DNA from: Gordonia paraffinivorans NBRC 108238
GTDB lineage: Bacteria; Actinomycetota; Actinomycetes; Mycobacteriales; Mycobacteriaceae
Length of the DNA: 64,000 nt
Reading direction: 5' to 3'
NCBI RefSeq assembly: GCF_000344155.1
Contig: NZ_BAOQ01000035.1
Span: forward strand, 1 to 64,000
Positions within the stretch are counted from its first letter, which is position 1; each line of letters opens with the position of its first letter. Position numbers and translations under genes: made by a program. This document shows positions 33,216-43,139 of the stretch, in pieces. The notes beneath the pieces were generated by a model. The model saw only the letters and a list, made by a program, of their open reading frames with translations, was not told where the DNA came from and ran no database searches.

Positions 33216-34949
33216 TCACTGCGCGGCGGGCCGGTAGATCTTCGTGACCTTCGTCGGCGTCGCCGTAGCGGCGGGCGGACCGGCCCAGACGGTCCAACCG
33301 GAGCCCGACTTGTCGAAGAGCTCCTCGGACTCCGGGTCCTGGTAGACGATCAGATCCGATCCGGAGGATCGCTTGCAGCCGTAGGAGTAGAGGAAGCCCT
33401 GCGGCTGAGGCGAGAACGCGCCGCCGAGGATCGCCGCGCACCGGCTTCCGTCCTCGAGTTCGAGTCCCCAGGGCCTGGATTCGGGGTCCGGGGCCGACAG
33501 CGTCGGCAGCCGGCCCGAGTACGAGTACGACCGAAGTTCGGTGACCCACGGCGAATGGGTGCACAGCAGTTGTGAACCCGACGGCCAGCACGCGCTGGCG
33601 GAGTCGACGGTGGCGCCGCAGTGGTAGACGCCGGTGGTCAGCGCGCCGATGGCGTGGGTGCAGTAGCCGACATCGTGGAAGGACCCGCGGGTCGACCCGA
33701 CGCTGAACCCGTTGATCGGCCGCCCGGAGCCGTCGACGGCCACCACCTCGACCAGCTCGGGTCCGTCGCTCGTGTCGGAGGTCTTCGACGGCAGGCATCG
33801 GCACAGGATCACGGTCGTGACGGTGCCCTTGGCGATGGCGTCGGCGCCCTCGTAGCCGATGCGATAGGCGGTTCCGGACGCCTCGTCTGCGGTGAACACC
33901 GCCACCCCGTCGGCGTCCTCGAGCGGTTCGCCGTAGAGCTCGACCGCCCGTGAACCGGGGGTTCCGCGGGACACCCCGTCGATGGTGGTACCCGCGCTGC
34001 CCGGGGGGTCGCCGGGCGAGATCGACACGAGGACGTCGCCGTCGAAACCGTAGTCGCAGTCGAGCCACCGGTAGATCGTCACCCGGCCCTCGGCCCGGCC
34101 GGAGGCGGGGAAGGAGGGGTTCGTCGCCCGGATGTCGGCGAGGGTCGCGCCGATGTCGATGCCCGCCCGTCCGGTGGGGCTCAGGCGGCTCCGGGCCGCT
34201 TCGGCGTTCTGGGCCGCGGCGAGTCGCGAGCTGAGTTGGGCGGCGTTGTCGGCGGTGACGAACAGCCCGCCGCCCTTCTCGGCGACGCACACCAGCGACG
34301 GGTCGTCGGTGCGGAAGCCGACGGCGCTGATCGTCACGTCGGGATGTGAACGGTGGATGGCCTCGGCGGTGTCGCACGGCGGAGGTTCGCACGTCGACTC
34401 TCCGTCGGAGACGAGCACGATCGACGCGGGCTCGTCGGGGGACAACTGGGCCGCGGCCTTTTCCAGGGCGGCCGAGATCGGGGTGAAGCCCTGCGCTTTC
34501 AGCCCGGCGAGCGCCCGGTCGACCCCTTCGCGGTCGAGGGGGCCGAGGGGGACCAGCGTCGTGACGTCGGCACAACCGGTGGCCTGCGGAGTCGACGCGG
34601 CGGGCATCTGCGAGCCGAAGGCGACGACGCCGAACGGCGTCCCGTCGGGCAGACCGGTCGCCAGGGAGGTCACGGCGGCCCTGGCCGCGGCCAGTCGAGG
34701 CCCGGGGGCGTCGTCGGTGTTCATCGAGTCCGACGCGTCGAGGACGACCACGGTGGGCACCGGGTTGGGCTGCACGTCGCGCGCACCCGATGCGGCCCTA
34801 CCGCTTCCGTCCACCTCGATCGCACAGCCGGCGGCGACGAGGCAGGTGGCCAGTGCGGCCGCGATCGTGAGGCCGCGACCGGCACGGCTGCGTGGTCGTC
34901 TTCCCGACGGTTGCGGAGGGTGGGCGCCGCCGAGCGTGTCCCGGAACAT
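33216..34949 (-). CDS. VWA-domain lipoprotein
   Basis: A 577-residue secreted lipoprotein. After a basic N-terminus a hydrophobic run ends in LVAAGC with the lipid-carrying Cys42. Residues about 64-240 are a von Willebrand factor A domain with an intact metal site DASDS (71-75) and IVLVSDGESTCEPPPCDTAEA. The C-terminal half (about 300-577) is Cys-rich, with at least ten cysteines likely paired in disulfides, and has no family I recognise. It sits between two sterol gene groups without a KstR box and may have its own promoter. It could be a surface sensor or adhesion factor. Confidence 0.7.
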   Translation of the reverse strand: MFRDTLGGAHPPQPSGRRPRSRAGRGLTIAAALATCLVAAGCAIEVDGSGRAASGARDVQPNPVPTVVVLDASDSMNTDDAPGPRLAAARAAVTSLATGLPDGTPFGVVAFGSQMPAASTPQATGCADVTTLVPLGPLDREGVDRALAGLKAQGFTPISAALEKAAAQLSPDEPASIVLVSDGESTCEPPPCDTAEAIHRSHPDVTISAVGFRTDDPSLVCVAEKGGGLFVTADNAAQLSSRLAAAQNAEAARSRLSPTGRAGIDIGATLADIRATNPSFPASGRAEGRVTIYRWLDCDYGFDGDVLVSISPGDPPGSAGTTIDGVSRGTPGSRAVELYGEPLEDADGVAVFTADEASGTAYRIGYEGADAIAKGTVTTVILCRCLPSKTSDTSDGPELVEVVAVDGSGRPINGFSVGSTRGSFHDVGYCTHAIGALTTGVYHCGATVDSASACWPSGSQLLCTHSPWVTELRSYSYSGRLPTLSAPDPESRPWGLELEDGSRCAAILGGAFSPQPQGFLYSYGCKRSSGSDLIVYQDPESEELFDKSGSGWTVWAGPPAATATPTKVTKIYRPAAQ

Positions 34950-35038
34950 GGCGGAAATCTAGCAACGGATGCGCCCCGGCATCGGGTTCGGCGGGAAAGA
35001 CCTTCGGTCGGACGACATTCCCCACGCGAGGAGAACGC

Positions 35039-35539
35039 CTACCGGCCCGCTCCACGTGGCTCGCAGATCACCACCGGGATCTTGCGGTCGGTCCATGCGG
35101 CGTAGGTGGCGTAGTCCTCGTAGACCTTCACCAGTTCGGGCCACAGCTCTTCGCGCTCGGCATCCGAGGCGGTGCGGGCGACGAGGTCGAAGGTCTTCTT
35201 GCCGAGCTGGATGGTGACCTCCGGGTTCTCGCGGAGATTCAGGTACCAGGCCGGATGTTTGGCCGAGCCGCCCTGCGACGCGACGACGACGAAGGTGTCG
35301 CCCTTGCGCAGGTAGATCAGCGGCGCGGTACGGGGCTGACCGGACTTGCGGCCGATGGTGGTCAGCAGGCACACCGGTGCGGGCTTCTTGAGGCCCGCAC
35401 CGATGCGCCAGGTCTCACCGACCCGACCGCCGGTCGCCTTGTAGACCGCGGTGTGCGCTCGCGACCCCAGCTTGATGATCTTGCTGACGATGGGCGAGTC
35501 GAGCTGCTTCGGCTTGTTGTTCGGGTCGATGAGAGGCAT
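35039..35539 (-). CDS. Deazaflavin (F420)-dependent nitroreductase-family protein (Ddn-like)
   Basis: A 166-residue split-barrel protein. VCLLTTIGRKSGQPRTAPLIYLRKGDTFVVVASQGGSAKHPAWYLNLRENPEVTIQLG is the Ddn/DUF385 signature with the F420-binding GRKSGxxR and P-WY stretch. In M. tuberculosis ddn (Rv3547) lies next to fadA5, as here. The natural role may be reduction of a quinone or of a steroid intermediate. It starts five bases after the fadA5 stop, so they form one operon. Confidence 0.85.
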   Translation of the reverse strand: MPLIDPNNKPKQLDSPIVSKIIKLGSRAHTAVYKATGGRVGETWRIGAGLKKPAPVCLLTTIGRKSGQPRTAPLIYLRKGDTFVVVASQGGSAKHPAWYLNLRENPEVTIQLGKKTFDLVARTASDAEREELWPELVKVYEDYATYAAWTDRKIPVVICEPRGAGR

Positions 35540-35543
35540 GGGT

Positions 35544-36956
<1,413 letters not shown>

Positions 36957-36957
36957 C

Positions 36958-36971
36958 TAGAACGAGTTCTC
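36958..36971. promoter_or_regulatory. KstR-like operator 1 of cyp125
   Basis: TAGAACGAGTTCTC fits seven of eight fixed positions of TnnAACnnGTTnnA, the last A being C. It is the middle of three boxes in the 343-base fadA5-cyp125 gap. Confidence 0.8.
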
Positions 36972-37013
36972 ATCGGGGGATGTCGCTTGTGTCACAATGT
37001 GGTCTAATGAATT

Positions 37014-37027
37014 TGAAACAGGTTCTA
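37014..37027. promoter_or_regulatory. KstR operator 2 of cyp125
   Basis: TGAAACAGGTTCTA fits all eight fixed positions. Its right half runs into TAAATC, a plausible -10 for cyp125, whose GTG lies 23 bases further. The remaining bases of the gap, 36809-36957, contain no gene or other structure I can support. Confidence 0.85.
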
Positions 37028-37050
37028 AATCTCCAGCGAGGTGGTGTGAC

Positions 37051-38373
37051 GTGACCCAGGCCCAGAGTGCCCCGATCGGCAGTGAGCCGACGACGGCGGA
37101 TTCTGCGCACGTGAGCCCTTCCGACGACACTGTCGAGAAGGCCGCGTTCATGGAGCAGGAGGGATGGGACTTCACCAACCCCGACCTGCTCGAGCAGGGC
37201 CTCCCCGTGAAGGAGTTCGCGCAGTTGCGCAAGACCGCCCCGGTCTGGTGGAACGCGCAGCTTCCCGGCAAGGGCGGCGGTTTCCACGACGGCGGATACT
37301 GGGTGATCTCCAAGCACGCTCACATCCGCGAGATCTCCAAGAACAACGACGACTGGGAGACCAACGCCAACGGCGTGATCATGCGCTTCGAGGACGACAT
37401 GTCCCCCGAGCAGATCGAGATCACCAAGGCGCTGCTGATCAACCACGATCCGCCGGAGCACACCCGCCTGCGCAAGCTCGTCTCCAAGCTGTTCACCCCG
37501 CGTGCGGTGCACTCGCTGGAGGAGAAGCTCGACGCGGCGGCCCGCGAGATCGTGACCCGTGCGGCGGAAAAGGGCAGCGGCGACTTCGTCAAGGACGTCG
37601 CCGTCGACCTGCCGCTGCTGGCGATCGCCGATCTCCTCGGAGTTCCCCAGGAGGACCGCGAGAAGCTGTTCAACTGGTCGAACTCGATGATGAACGCCGA
37701 CGATCCGGACTACGACACGGATCCGCAGCAGGCCAACGCCGAGATCCTCGGCTACGGCTACCAGATGGCCGAGGAGAAGCGCCGCAACCCGGGTGACGAC
37801 ATCGTCACCACACTGGTCAACGCCGACATCGACGGCCAGTCGCTCGACGAGACCGAGTTCGGCTTCTTCTTCATCCTGCTGACCGTCGCGGGCAACGAGA
37901 CCACTCGCAACGCGATCAGCCACGGCATGAACGCTTTCCTCGACCACCCGGATCAGTGGGAGCTGTTCAAGCGTGAGCGTCCGGCGACCGCGGTCGACGA
38001 GATCGTCCGCTGGGCGACACCGGTGAACTGCTTCCAGCGAACCGCCAAGCGCGACACGCAGATCGGCGGGGTCGACATCAAGAAGGGCCAGCGCGTCGGC
38101 CTGTTCTACGGTTCGGCCAACTACGACGAGGACGTCTTCGAGGATCCGTTCACCTTCAACATCCTCCGCGACCCGAACCCGCATGTCGGCTTCGGCGGCA
38201 ACGGCGCACACTTCTGCGTCGGCGCCAACCTCGCGCGCATGGAGATCAACCTGATGTTCAACGCGCTCGCCGACATCGTCCCCGACATCACCAAGGTCGC
38301 CGCGCCGCGTCGTCTCCGCCACGGGTGGATCAACGGCGTCAAGGAACTGCGCGTCGACTACGGGACGAAGTGA
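37051..38373 (+). CDS. cyp125: Cytochrome P450 CYP125 (sterol C26 monooxygenase)
   Basis: A 440-residue P450. WDFTNPDLLEQGLPVKEFAQLRKTAPVWWN and KGGGFHDGGYWVISKHAHIREISKNNDDWET are typical of CYP125. The I-helix is AGNETTRN from Ala280, the ExxR region EIVRWATPVNCFQRTA follows, and heme Cys389 lies in FGGNGAHFCVGANLAR. It oxidises the terminal side-chain carbon of cholestenone to the acid, opening beta-oxidation. GTG 37051 is preferred; the small NTF2-like gene follows with a four-base overlap. A ferredoxin (fdxD at 53551) is in the same window as possible redox partner. Confidence 0.95.
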   Translation: MTQAQSAPIGSEPTTADSAHVSPSDDTVEKAAFMEQEGWDFTNPDLLEQGLPVKEFAQLRKTAPVWWNAQLPGKGGGFHDGGYWVISKHAHIREISKNNDDWETNANGVIMRFEDDMSPEQIEITKALLINHDPPEHTRLRKLVSKLFTPRAVHSLEEKLDAAAREIVTRAAEKGSGDFVKDVAVDLPLLAIADLLGVPQEDREKLFNWSNSMMNADDPDYDTDPQQANAEILGYGYQMAEEKRRNPGDDIVTTLVNADIDGQSLDETEFGFFFILLTVAGNETTRNAISHGMNAFLDHPDQWELFKRERPATAVDEIVRWATPVNCFQRTAKRDTQIGGVDIKKGQRVGLFYGSANYDEDVFEDPFTFNILRDPNPHVGFGGNGAHFCVGANLARMEINLMFNALADIVPDITKVAAPRRLRHGWINGVKELRVDYGTK

Positions 38374-38819
38374 CCGCGACCGATCCGACGCCGGCCTACC
38401 TCGGCATCGACCGCGAGAACCATCCCGCGGTCGTCGCGGGCCGGCGCTCGCGGGAAGCGGTGGAGGTCCGGGACAAGCAGGCGTGGCTCGACAACTTCGC
38501 GGCCGACGCCATCGTCCAGGACCCGGTCGGCCCCTCGATGTTCGACCCGGAGGGTGTCGGATTCCAGGGGCGCGAGCGGATCTCGGAGTTCTGGGACAAG
38601 TCGATCGCGAACACCGAGCGCATCGACTTCCAGTTCGACGAGGAGATCATCTGCGGCAACGAGGTCGCCTACATCGGCAAGATCGTGACCCATATCGCGG
38701 GGCACATCTCCGAGGCGCGGGGTGTCTTCACCTACCGCGCCGACGATGACGGGAAGCTGTCGGCATTGCGTGCCTACTGGGAGGTCGAGAAGACCATCAA
38801 CTCGGTGCGCAAGGCCTGA
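38370..38819 (+). CDS. NTF2-like protein, possible steroid delta-isomerase
   Basis: A 149-residue protein of the SnoaL/ketosteroid-isomerase fold, beginning at a GTG overlapping the cyp125 stop. HPAVVAGRRSREAVEVRDKQAWLDNFAADAIVQDPVGPSMFDPEGVGFQGRERISEFWDKSI and DGKLSALRAYWEVEKTI have the cone-fold pattern, with the WLDNFAxDAIVQDPVG motif typical of these isomerases. Coupling with cyp125 suggests it isomerises a 5-ene-3-one sterol to the 4-ene-3-one. Catalytic residues were not assigned. Confidence 0.7.
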   Translation: MTATDPTPAYLGIDRENHPAVVAGRRSREAVEVRDKQAWLDNFAADAIVQDPVGPSMFDPEGVGFQGRERISEFWDKSIANTERIDFQFDEEIICGNEVAYIGKIVTHIAGHISEARGVFTYRADDDGKLSALRAYWEVEKTINSVRKA

Positions 38820-38843
38820 GAGGGGTACAACTTCCATCCGCCG

Positions 38844-38876
38844 CGGGCGGGACGGGTCCACCACCCGTCCCGCCCG
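38844..38876. terminator. Hairpin terminator
   Basis: GGGCGGGACGGG (38845-38856) pairs perfectly with CCCGTCCCGCCC (38864-38875), with an extra C-G pair outside, around a 7-base loop. It closes the cyp125 operon. The rest of 38877-39066 holds no gene I can support. Confidence 0.9.
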
Positions 38877-39066
38877 TGGTGTTTTCGGCTTCGGGCAGCG
38901 TTTTCGGGCGAAGCCGACTTCCTTCTCAACGACTGTGCGACCGCGGACAGGAGCGCACGATGGGGTGAGGACATCGGCGCGCACCACCCGCGCCCGCGGT
39001 GGGCCGGCCGATCATGGCGTCGTCCGGAGCCGGGTGTCGTCGGCGCGCCGGACGGGAGGGATGGAC

Positions 39067-39615
39067 ATGAGAGCACTGCAGCGAACCTGGGCGTACCTGC
39101 GCGCGTTCGGCCGGGCCAAACGCCATCGCACCGACCTCGCCCGGCATCTGGTGCGCCGGCCCCTGGTCGGCGGCGCGACTCTCGGGATGGAGACGGCGAT
39201 GCTGCTGTCGAACAGGCTGGACCCGAAACTCAAAGAGCTCGCCGAACTCAAGGCGGCGGGCATGGTGAGCTGCGAGTTCTGCCTCGACATCGGGTCGGCG
39301 CTGGCGGTCGGCTCCGGGGCCACCGAGCGTCAGCTGCGGGATCTCCCGTCATACCGGCACTCCGACGCTTACGACGAGGTCGAGAAGCTGGTGATCGCTT
39401 TCGCCGAGGCGATGACGTCGACCCCGGCGATCGCCGACGACCTGGCCGAGGTGCGCCGACGACTGGAGGACCACCTGAGCGAGACGCAGATCGCCGAGCT
39501 GGCGATGGCCGTCGCCTGGGAGAACCAGCGGGCACGGCTCAACCAGTCGCTGGGGGTTCGCCCCACCGGGATGTCCGACGGCGCGGCCTGCGCTCTGCCC
39601 GAACGGATTTCGTAG
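39067..39615 (+). CDS. Carboxymuconolactone decarboxylase-like (AhpD-type) protein
   Basis: A 182-residue helical protein. The AhpD-type redox motif is present: KAAGMVSCEFCLDIGSALAV, with Cys69 and Cys72, followed by an acidic helix EVEKLVIAFAEAMTSTPAIADDLAEVRRRL. This suggests a thiol peroxidase-like or disulfide-reducing role, perhaps against peroxides produced by P450 or oxidases. ATG 39067 is preferred over 39061 because GGGAGG sits seven bases upstream. There is no KstR box nearby. Confidence 0.75.
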   Translation: MRALQRTWAYLRAFGRAKRHRTDLARHLVRRPLVGGATLGMETAMLLSNRLDPKLKELAELKAAGMVSCEFCLDIGSALAVGSGATERQLRDLPSYRHSDAYDEVEKLVIAFAEAMTSTPAIADDLAEVRRRLEDHLSETQIAELAMAVAWENQRARLNQSLGVRPTGMSDGAACALPERIS

Positions 39616-39678
39616 GGGGCGAGGGCGACCCGACCCGGCGGCGAGGCGTCGGTCAGCACCTGGGAACACCGGCACACA

Positions 39679-39758
39679 CGACATCGCCCGCGACGTCGGC
39701 CCGGATCGGCGACCCTAGATGAGGTCGCCGATCCGAACCGACGTCGCGGGCGATGTCG
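39679..39758. terminator. Very long bidirectional terminator hairpin
   Basis: CGACATCGCCCGCGACGTCGG (39679-39699) pairs with 39738-39758, and GGATCGGCGACC (39703-39714) with GGTCGCCGATCC (39723-39734), leaving only two 3-base internal mismatches and an 8-base loop: 33 pairs in all. It lies between the convergent CMD-like gene and ltp3. Confidence 0.85.
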
Positions 39759-39789
39759 ATTCGGCGTCTGCCCCGGGCGGGGAGGCGGG

Positions 39790-40968
39790 TCAGTGCTGCG
39801 GCTTGTCCGCTCCGACGAGCCACATCGAGAAGTACTGGGAGCCACCGCCGTAGGCGTGACCGAGGGCCTTCCGGGCGCCCTCGACCTGGTGCGCACCCGC
39901 CTTGCCCATGACCTGGATCGCCGCCTCGGCGAACCGGATCATGCCCGACGCGCCGATCGGATTCGACGAGAGCACACCGCCCGAGGCGTTGAGCGGGATT
40001 CGGCCGCCGATCTCGGTCTCCCCGGCCTCGGTCAGCTTCCAGCCCTCACCCTCGGGCGCGAAGCCGAGGTTCTCCAGCCACATCGGCTCGAACCACGAGA
40101 ACGGCACGTAGATCTCCGCGGCGTCGATCTCGTCGATCGGGCTGCTGATGCCGCCGGCCTTCCAGAGGGCCGCGGCCGCATCCCGGCCGGCCTGCGGGTT
40201 GACGACGTTGCGGTGCGCGTACGACAGCGGCTCGGTGCGCATGGCCGTGGCGTGAATCCACGCGACCGGGTTGCCGTCGGCCACCGCGGCGTCGGCGACC
40301 TGCTCGTCGCCGATCACGACCGCGCACGCGCCGTCGGACGACGGGCACGTCTCGTCGTAGCGGATCGGATCCCAGAGCATCTGGGAGCTCATGACCTTCT
40401 CGATGCTCTGGTCGGGCTGGTGGAGGTGCGCCAGCGGGTTGAGCGCGCCGTTGCGGCGGTCCTTCGCGGCGACCATGGCACCGATGTGCTCGGGTGCGCC
40501 GGACTGCCGGATGTAGGCGCGGATGTGGGGCGCGAAGTAGCCGCCCGCACCCGCGCCGACCGGCTTGGTGAACGGCACCGGGATCGACAGCGCCCACATG
40601 GCGTTGGACTCCGACTGCTTCTCCCAGGCGACGGCGAGGACTCGCTTGTGCACGCCGGCGAAGACCAGCGACGCCGCGACGTTGGCGGTCGAACCGCCGA
40701 CCGACCCGGCGGTGTGCACGCGGATGAGACGTTTGCCGACCGCGCCGATCGCCTCGGCCATCGCCAGCTCGGGCATCATCGAACCCTCGAAGAGGTCGGG
40801 GGCCTTGCCGATGACGATCGCGTCGATGTCGTCGAGAGAGGTCTGGGCGTCGGCGAGCGCGGCGTCGATGGCCTCGCGGACCATGCCCGCCATCGTGACG
40901 TCGGAGCGCTTGGCGACGTAGCGGGTCTGGCCGGTGCCGATCACGGCGGCACGGTTGTTGTGTCCCAT
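39790..40968 (-). CDS. ltp3: Thiolase-fold steroid lyase/SCP-2-type protein Ltp3
   Basis: A 392-residue thiolase-like protein. RAAVIGTGQTRYVAKRSDVTMAGMVREAIDAALADA and IVIGKAPDLFEGSMMPE are family features; LNASGGVLSSNPIGASGMIRFAEAAIQVMGKAG is the C-terminal glycine-rich motif. The usual thiolase nucleophile position is Ala/Gly-rich (RVHTAGSVGGST) instead of CGS, so it is probably not a true thiolase. The Rv3523 equivalent and the related Ltp2 act in retro-aldol cleavage of side chains. Its stop-start overlaps with ltp4. Confidence 0.82.
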   Translation of the reverse strand: MGHNNRAAVIGTGQTRYVAKRSDVTMAGMVREAIDAALADAQTSLDDIDAIVIGKAPDLFEGSMMPELAMAEAIGAVGKRLIRVHTAGSVGGSTANVAASLVFAGVHKRVLAVAWEKQSESNAMWALSIPVPFTKPVGAGAGGYFAPHIRAYIRQSGAPEHIGAMVAAKDRRNGALNPLAHLHQPDQSIEKVMSSQMLWDPIRYDETCPSSDGACAVVIGDEQVADAAVADGNPVAWIHATAMRTEPLSYAHRNVVNPQAGRDAAAALWKAGGISSPIDEIDAAEIYVPFSWFEPMWLENLGFAPEGEGWKLTEAGETEIGGRIPLNASGGVLSSNPIGASGMIRFAEAAIQVMGKAGAHQVEGARKALGHAYGGGSQYFSMWLVGADKPQH

Positions 40969-42014
40969 CAGTTCTGGCCTCCCGAATTGCGGCCACTCAG
41001 GGTGACCACCATGTTCTGTTGCAGCAGCGGGCCGCTCGTGGCGTGTGCGACGGCGGTCTCGGCGTTGCCGCTGAGGATCTCGTGCGCGGCGTAGCCGATG
41101 CGCTGCAGTCCCGCGGAGAACAGCGAGTTGCCCTTGAGCGCGCCGCCGGACGGGTTGATGCGCACCGAATCCGGGAGACCCAGCGCCTTGCGCACGATGA
41201 TCTCCTGATGCGAGTACGGCGCATGGATCTCGGCGACGTCGACCGCGCGGTCGGAGTCCCCGAAGGCGGTGTCGGCGGCGAGCGACGTCGACGGGGAGAC
41301 CGTGAGGTCCCGGGCGCCGAAGTTCGGGGAGTCGATGCGATGGTCCCAGCCGGTGATGAACGCCGGATTGGCCACCAGCTCACGGGCTTTGCGCTCGCTG
41401 GCGATCACGACCGCGGCCGCGGCGTCGGTGTACGGCGCGATGTCATGACGGCGCAGCGGATCGGCGACGTAGTCGGCGGCGAGCAGTTCGTCGACCGATC
41501 CGCCGAAGGTGCGGGCGCCGATCTCGGCCATGTCGGCCTCGGTCCAGGCGCCGGAGTCGATACCGGCGCGCGCCTGCAGCGCGGCCAGCGAACGGGCGTC
41601 GGGATGGAGCGGCGCGACCGTGTACGGGTCGGTCTGCAGTGCGAGCGTCTGATCGGCGTTGCCGGCGGTGGGCTTGCCGAAGCCGTAGGCCAGCGCCAGG
41701 TCGACCTCGCCGGTGGCGATCTTGACCCAGGCCTCGTACAGCGCCCAGGCGCCGTCCATCTCGACGTGCGACTCGTTGATCGGCGGCACGGCGCCGATCG
41801 AGTCGATCGCGGAGATGAACGAGAACGCGCGTCCGGCCAGATAATCGGACGATCCGCTGCACCAGAACTCGATGTCGGTGCGGGTGATCCCGAGCTCGGC
41901 GTAGAGCTTGTCGAAACACGGGATGAGCATCTCGACACCGTTGGTGGTGCCGTGCGTGCCCTCGACGTTGGGGCTGTGGGCGAACCCGATGATCGCGATC
42001 GGTGGCAGTGTCAT
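40968..42014 (-). CDS. ltp4: Thiolase-fold protein Ltp4
   Basis: A 348-residue thiolase-like protein, one base overlapping ltp3. PPIAIIGFAHSPNVEGTHGTTNGVEMLIPCFDKLYAELGI, FWCSGSSDYLAGRAFSFISAIDSIGA and RINPSGGALKGNSLFSAGLQRIGYAAHEIL are typical of the Rv3522 family. It probably partners Ltp3 and the DUF35 protein, which precedes it with a TGA/ATG overlap. Required in rhodococci for side chains branched at C24, as I recall, so phytosterol use is an inference. Confidence 0.82.
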   Translation of the reverse strand: MTLPPIAIIGFAHSPNVEGTHGTTNGVEMLIPCFDKLYAELGITRTDIEFWCSGSSDYLAGRAFSFISAIDSIGAVPPINESHVEMDGAWALYEAWVKIATGEVDLALAYGFGKPTAGNADQTLALQTDPYTVAPLHPDARSLAALQARAGIDSGAWTEADMAEIGARTFGGSVDELLAADYVADPLRRHDIAPYTDAAAAVVIASERKARELVANPAFITGWDHRIDSPNFGARDLTVSPSTSLAADTAFGDSDRAVDVAEIHAPYSHQEIIVRKALGLPDSVRINPSGGALKGNSLFSAGLQRIGYAAHEILSGNAETAVAHATSGPLLQQNMVVTLSGRNSGGQN

Positions 42015-43045
42015 CAGAGGTGGTCCTTGTAGGTCTCGTAGTCGGCGTCGGGCTCCCCGGTCGGCGCGAAGTGGCTGATGTTGCCGATCGAGTGCTCCCA
42101 CTGGTCCTCGGGCAGCCAGACGGCCTTGACCCGCATGCCCATTCGGACGTCGGAGGCCTCACAGTCGAGGATCAGGTGCAGGAACGGGATGTCCGAGCCG
42201 TCGAGGAGCACGTAGGCGGCCACGTACGGCGGCTTGATCTTCTGACCCTGGAACGGGACGTTGACGATGCAGAAGGTCGTGACGATGCCGGTGTCGGGAA
42301 GCTCGACGTGCTCGACGGCGGGCGCGCCGTCGGCCGGACTCACCCCGCGCGGCGGGAAGTACACGCGTCCGGCGTCGACTCCCGACCCGATCCGGGTGCC
42401 GATGAGCTTGCCCTTCTTGAGGCCGTCGAGGTAGACCGACTCCTCCTCGGTGGCCGAGTGGGTGATCTCGGTGGTGATCGGCGTCTTGATGACGACGCGG
42501 CCCTCCTCGGCGCCCTTGATCTCGTCGCCGGTGTTCGCCGGCGCGGTCTCCGGGGTCTCGCCGGGCGCGAAGTACGCGATGTCGTCGATGCGGCCGGCGC
42601 GGGCGGCGCGGAAGACGGCGTGAACCCGCAGGCCGGTCGACATGTCCGCGGGCGAATCGACCGAAACCGCATGCAGCAGAGCGGTGTCCGCGCCGTCGAG
42701 GCGGATCAGCGCCCACGCGAACGGCTTGTCGAGCGGCTGGCCGGGCGACGGGGCGTCGTGCCACGTCCAGGTGGTCACGGTGCCGACGGTCGAGACGTCG
42801 ACGATCTCGGTGGTCTGTGCTCCGGTGACGGGATCGAACTCGACCGGCGGCACGCTCACCTTGCCGTCGCTGCCCTTGGAGCCGACGATGCGGCCGTCGC
42901 GCAGTGCGAGCGCGAACCGACTGAGGACCGGACCCAGGGATCGCGTGTAGTCGAACGAGTTGATCAGTGGAGCGGTCAGGATGGGGGACTTCGGCTCGGG
43001 CACCTCGGCAACGGGACTGCCGGCGGCCGGAGACGTTACGCTCAT
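42014..43045 (-). CDS. Tandem DUF35 OB-fold protein (Rv3521-type)
   Basis: A 343-residue protein made of two similar halves, each an OB-fold: WTWHDAPSPGQPLDKPFAWALIRLDGADTALLHAV and FCIVNVPFQGQKIKPPYVAAYVLLDGSDIPFLHLIL, each followed by MSTGLRVHAVFR / VRMGMRVKAVWL. The zinc-ribbon CxxC of other DUF35 proteins is not visible. DUF35 proteins complete thiolase-like aldolases, as ChsH2 does for Ltp2, so this one likely works with Ltp3/Ltp4. The ATG 43045 is 16 bases from a KstR box. Confidence 0.8.
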   Translation of the reverse strand: MSVTSPAAGSPVAEVPEPKSPILTAPLINSFDYTRSLGPVLSRFALALRDGRIVGSKGSDGKVSVPPVEFDPVTGAQTTEIVDVSTVGTVTTWTWHDAPSPGQPLDKPFAWALIRLDGADTALLHAVSVDSPADMSTGLRVHAVFRAARAGRIDDIAYFAPGETPETAPANTGDEIKGAEEGRVVIKTPITTEITHSATEEESVYLDGLKKGKLIGTRIGSGVDAGRVYFPPRGVSPADGAPAVEHVELPDTGIVTTFCIVNVPFQGQKIKPPYVAAYVLLDGSDIPFLHLILDCEASDVRMGMRVKAVWLPEDQWEHSIGNISHFAPTGEPDADYETYKDHL

Positions 43046-43060
43046 GCTCACGTCTTCGAG

Positions 43061-43074
43061 TAGAACACGTTCTA
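43061..43074. promoter_or_regulatory. KstR operator between the DUF35 gene and the LLM gene
   Basis: TAGAACACGTTCTA, full-consensus palindrome. On the plus strand it merges with TAGTAT (43073-43078), a -10 candidate for the LLM gene at 43140. Confidence 0.9.
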
Positions 43075-43139
43075 GTATTGGACACAAGATGCATGTCAGG
43101 CCGCGGAACATGTTGCGGTCCGGCGAGAGGGGAGTGGCG

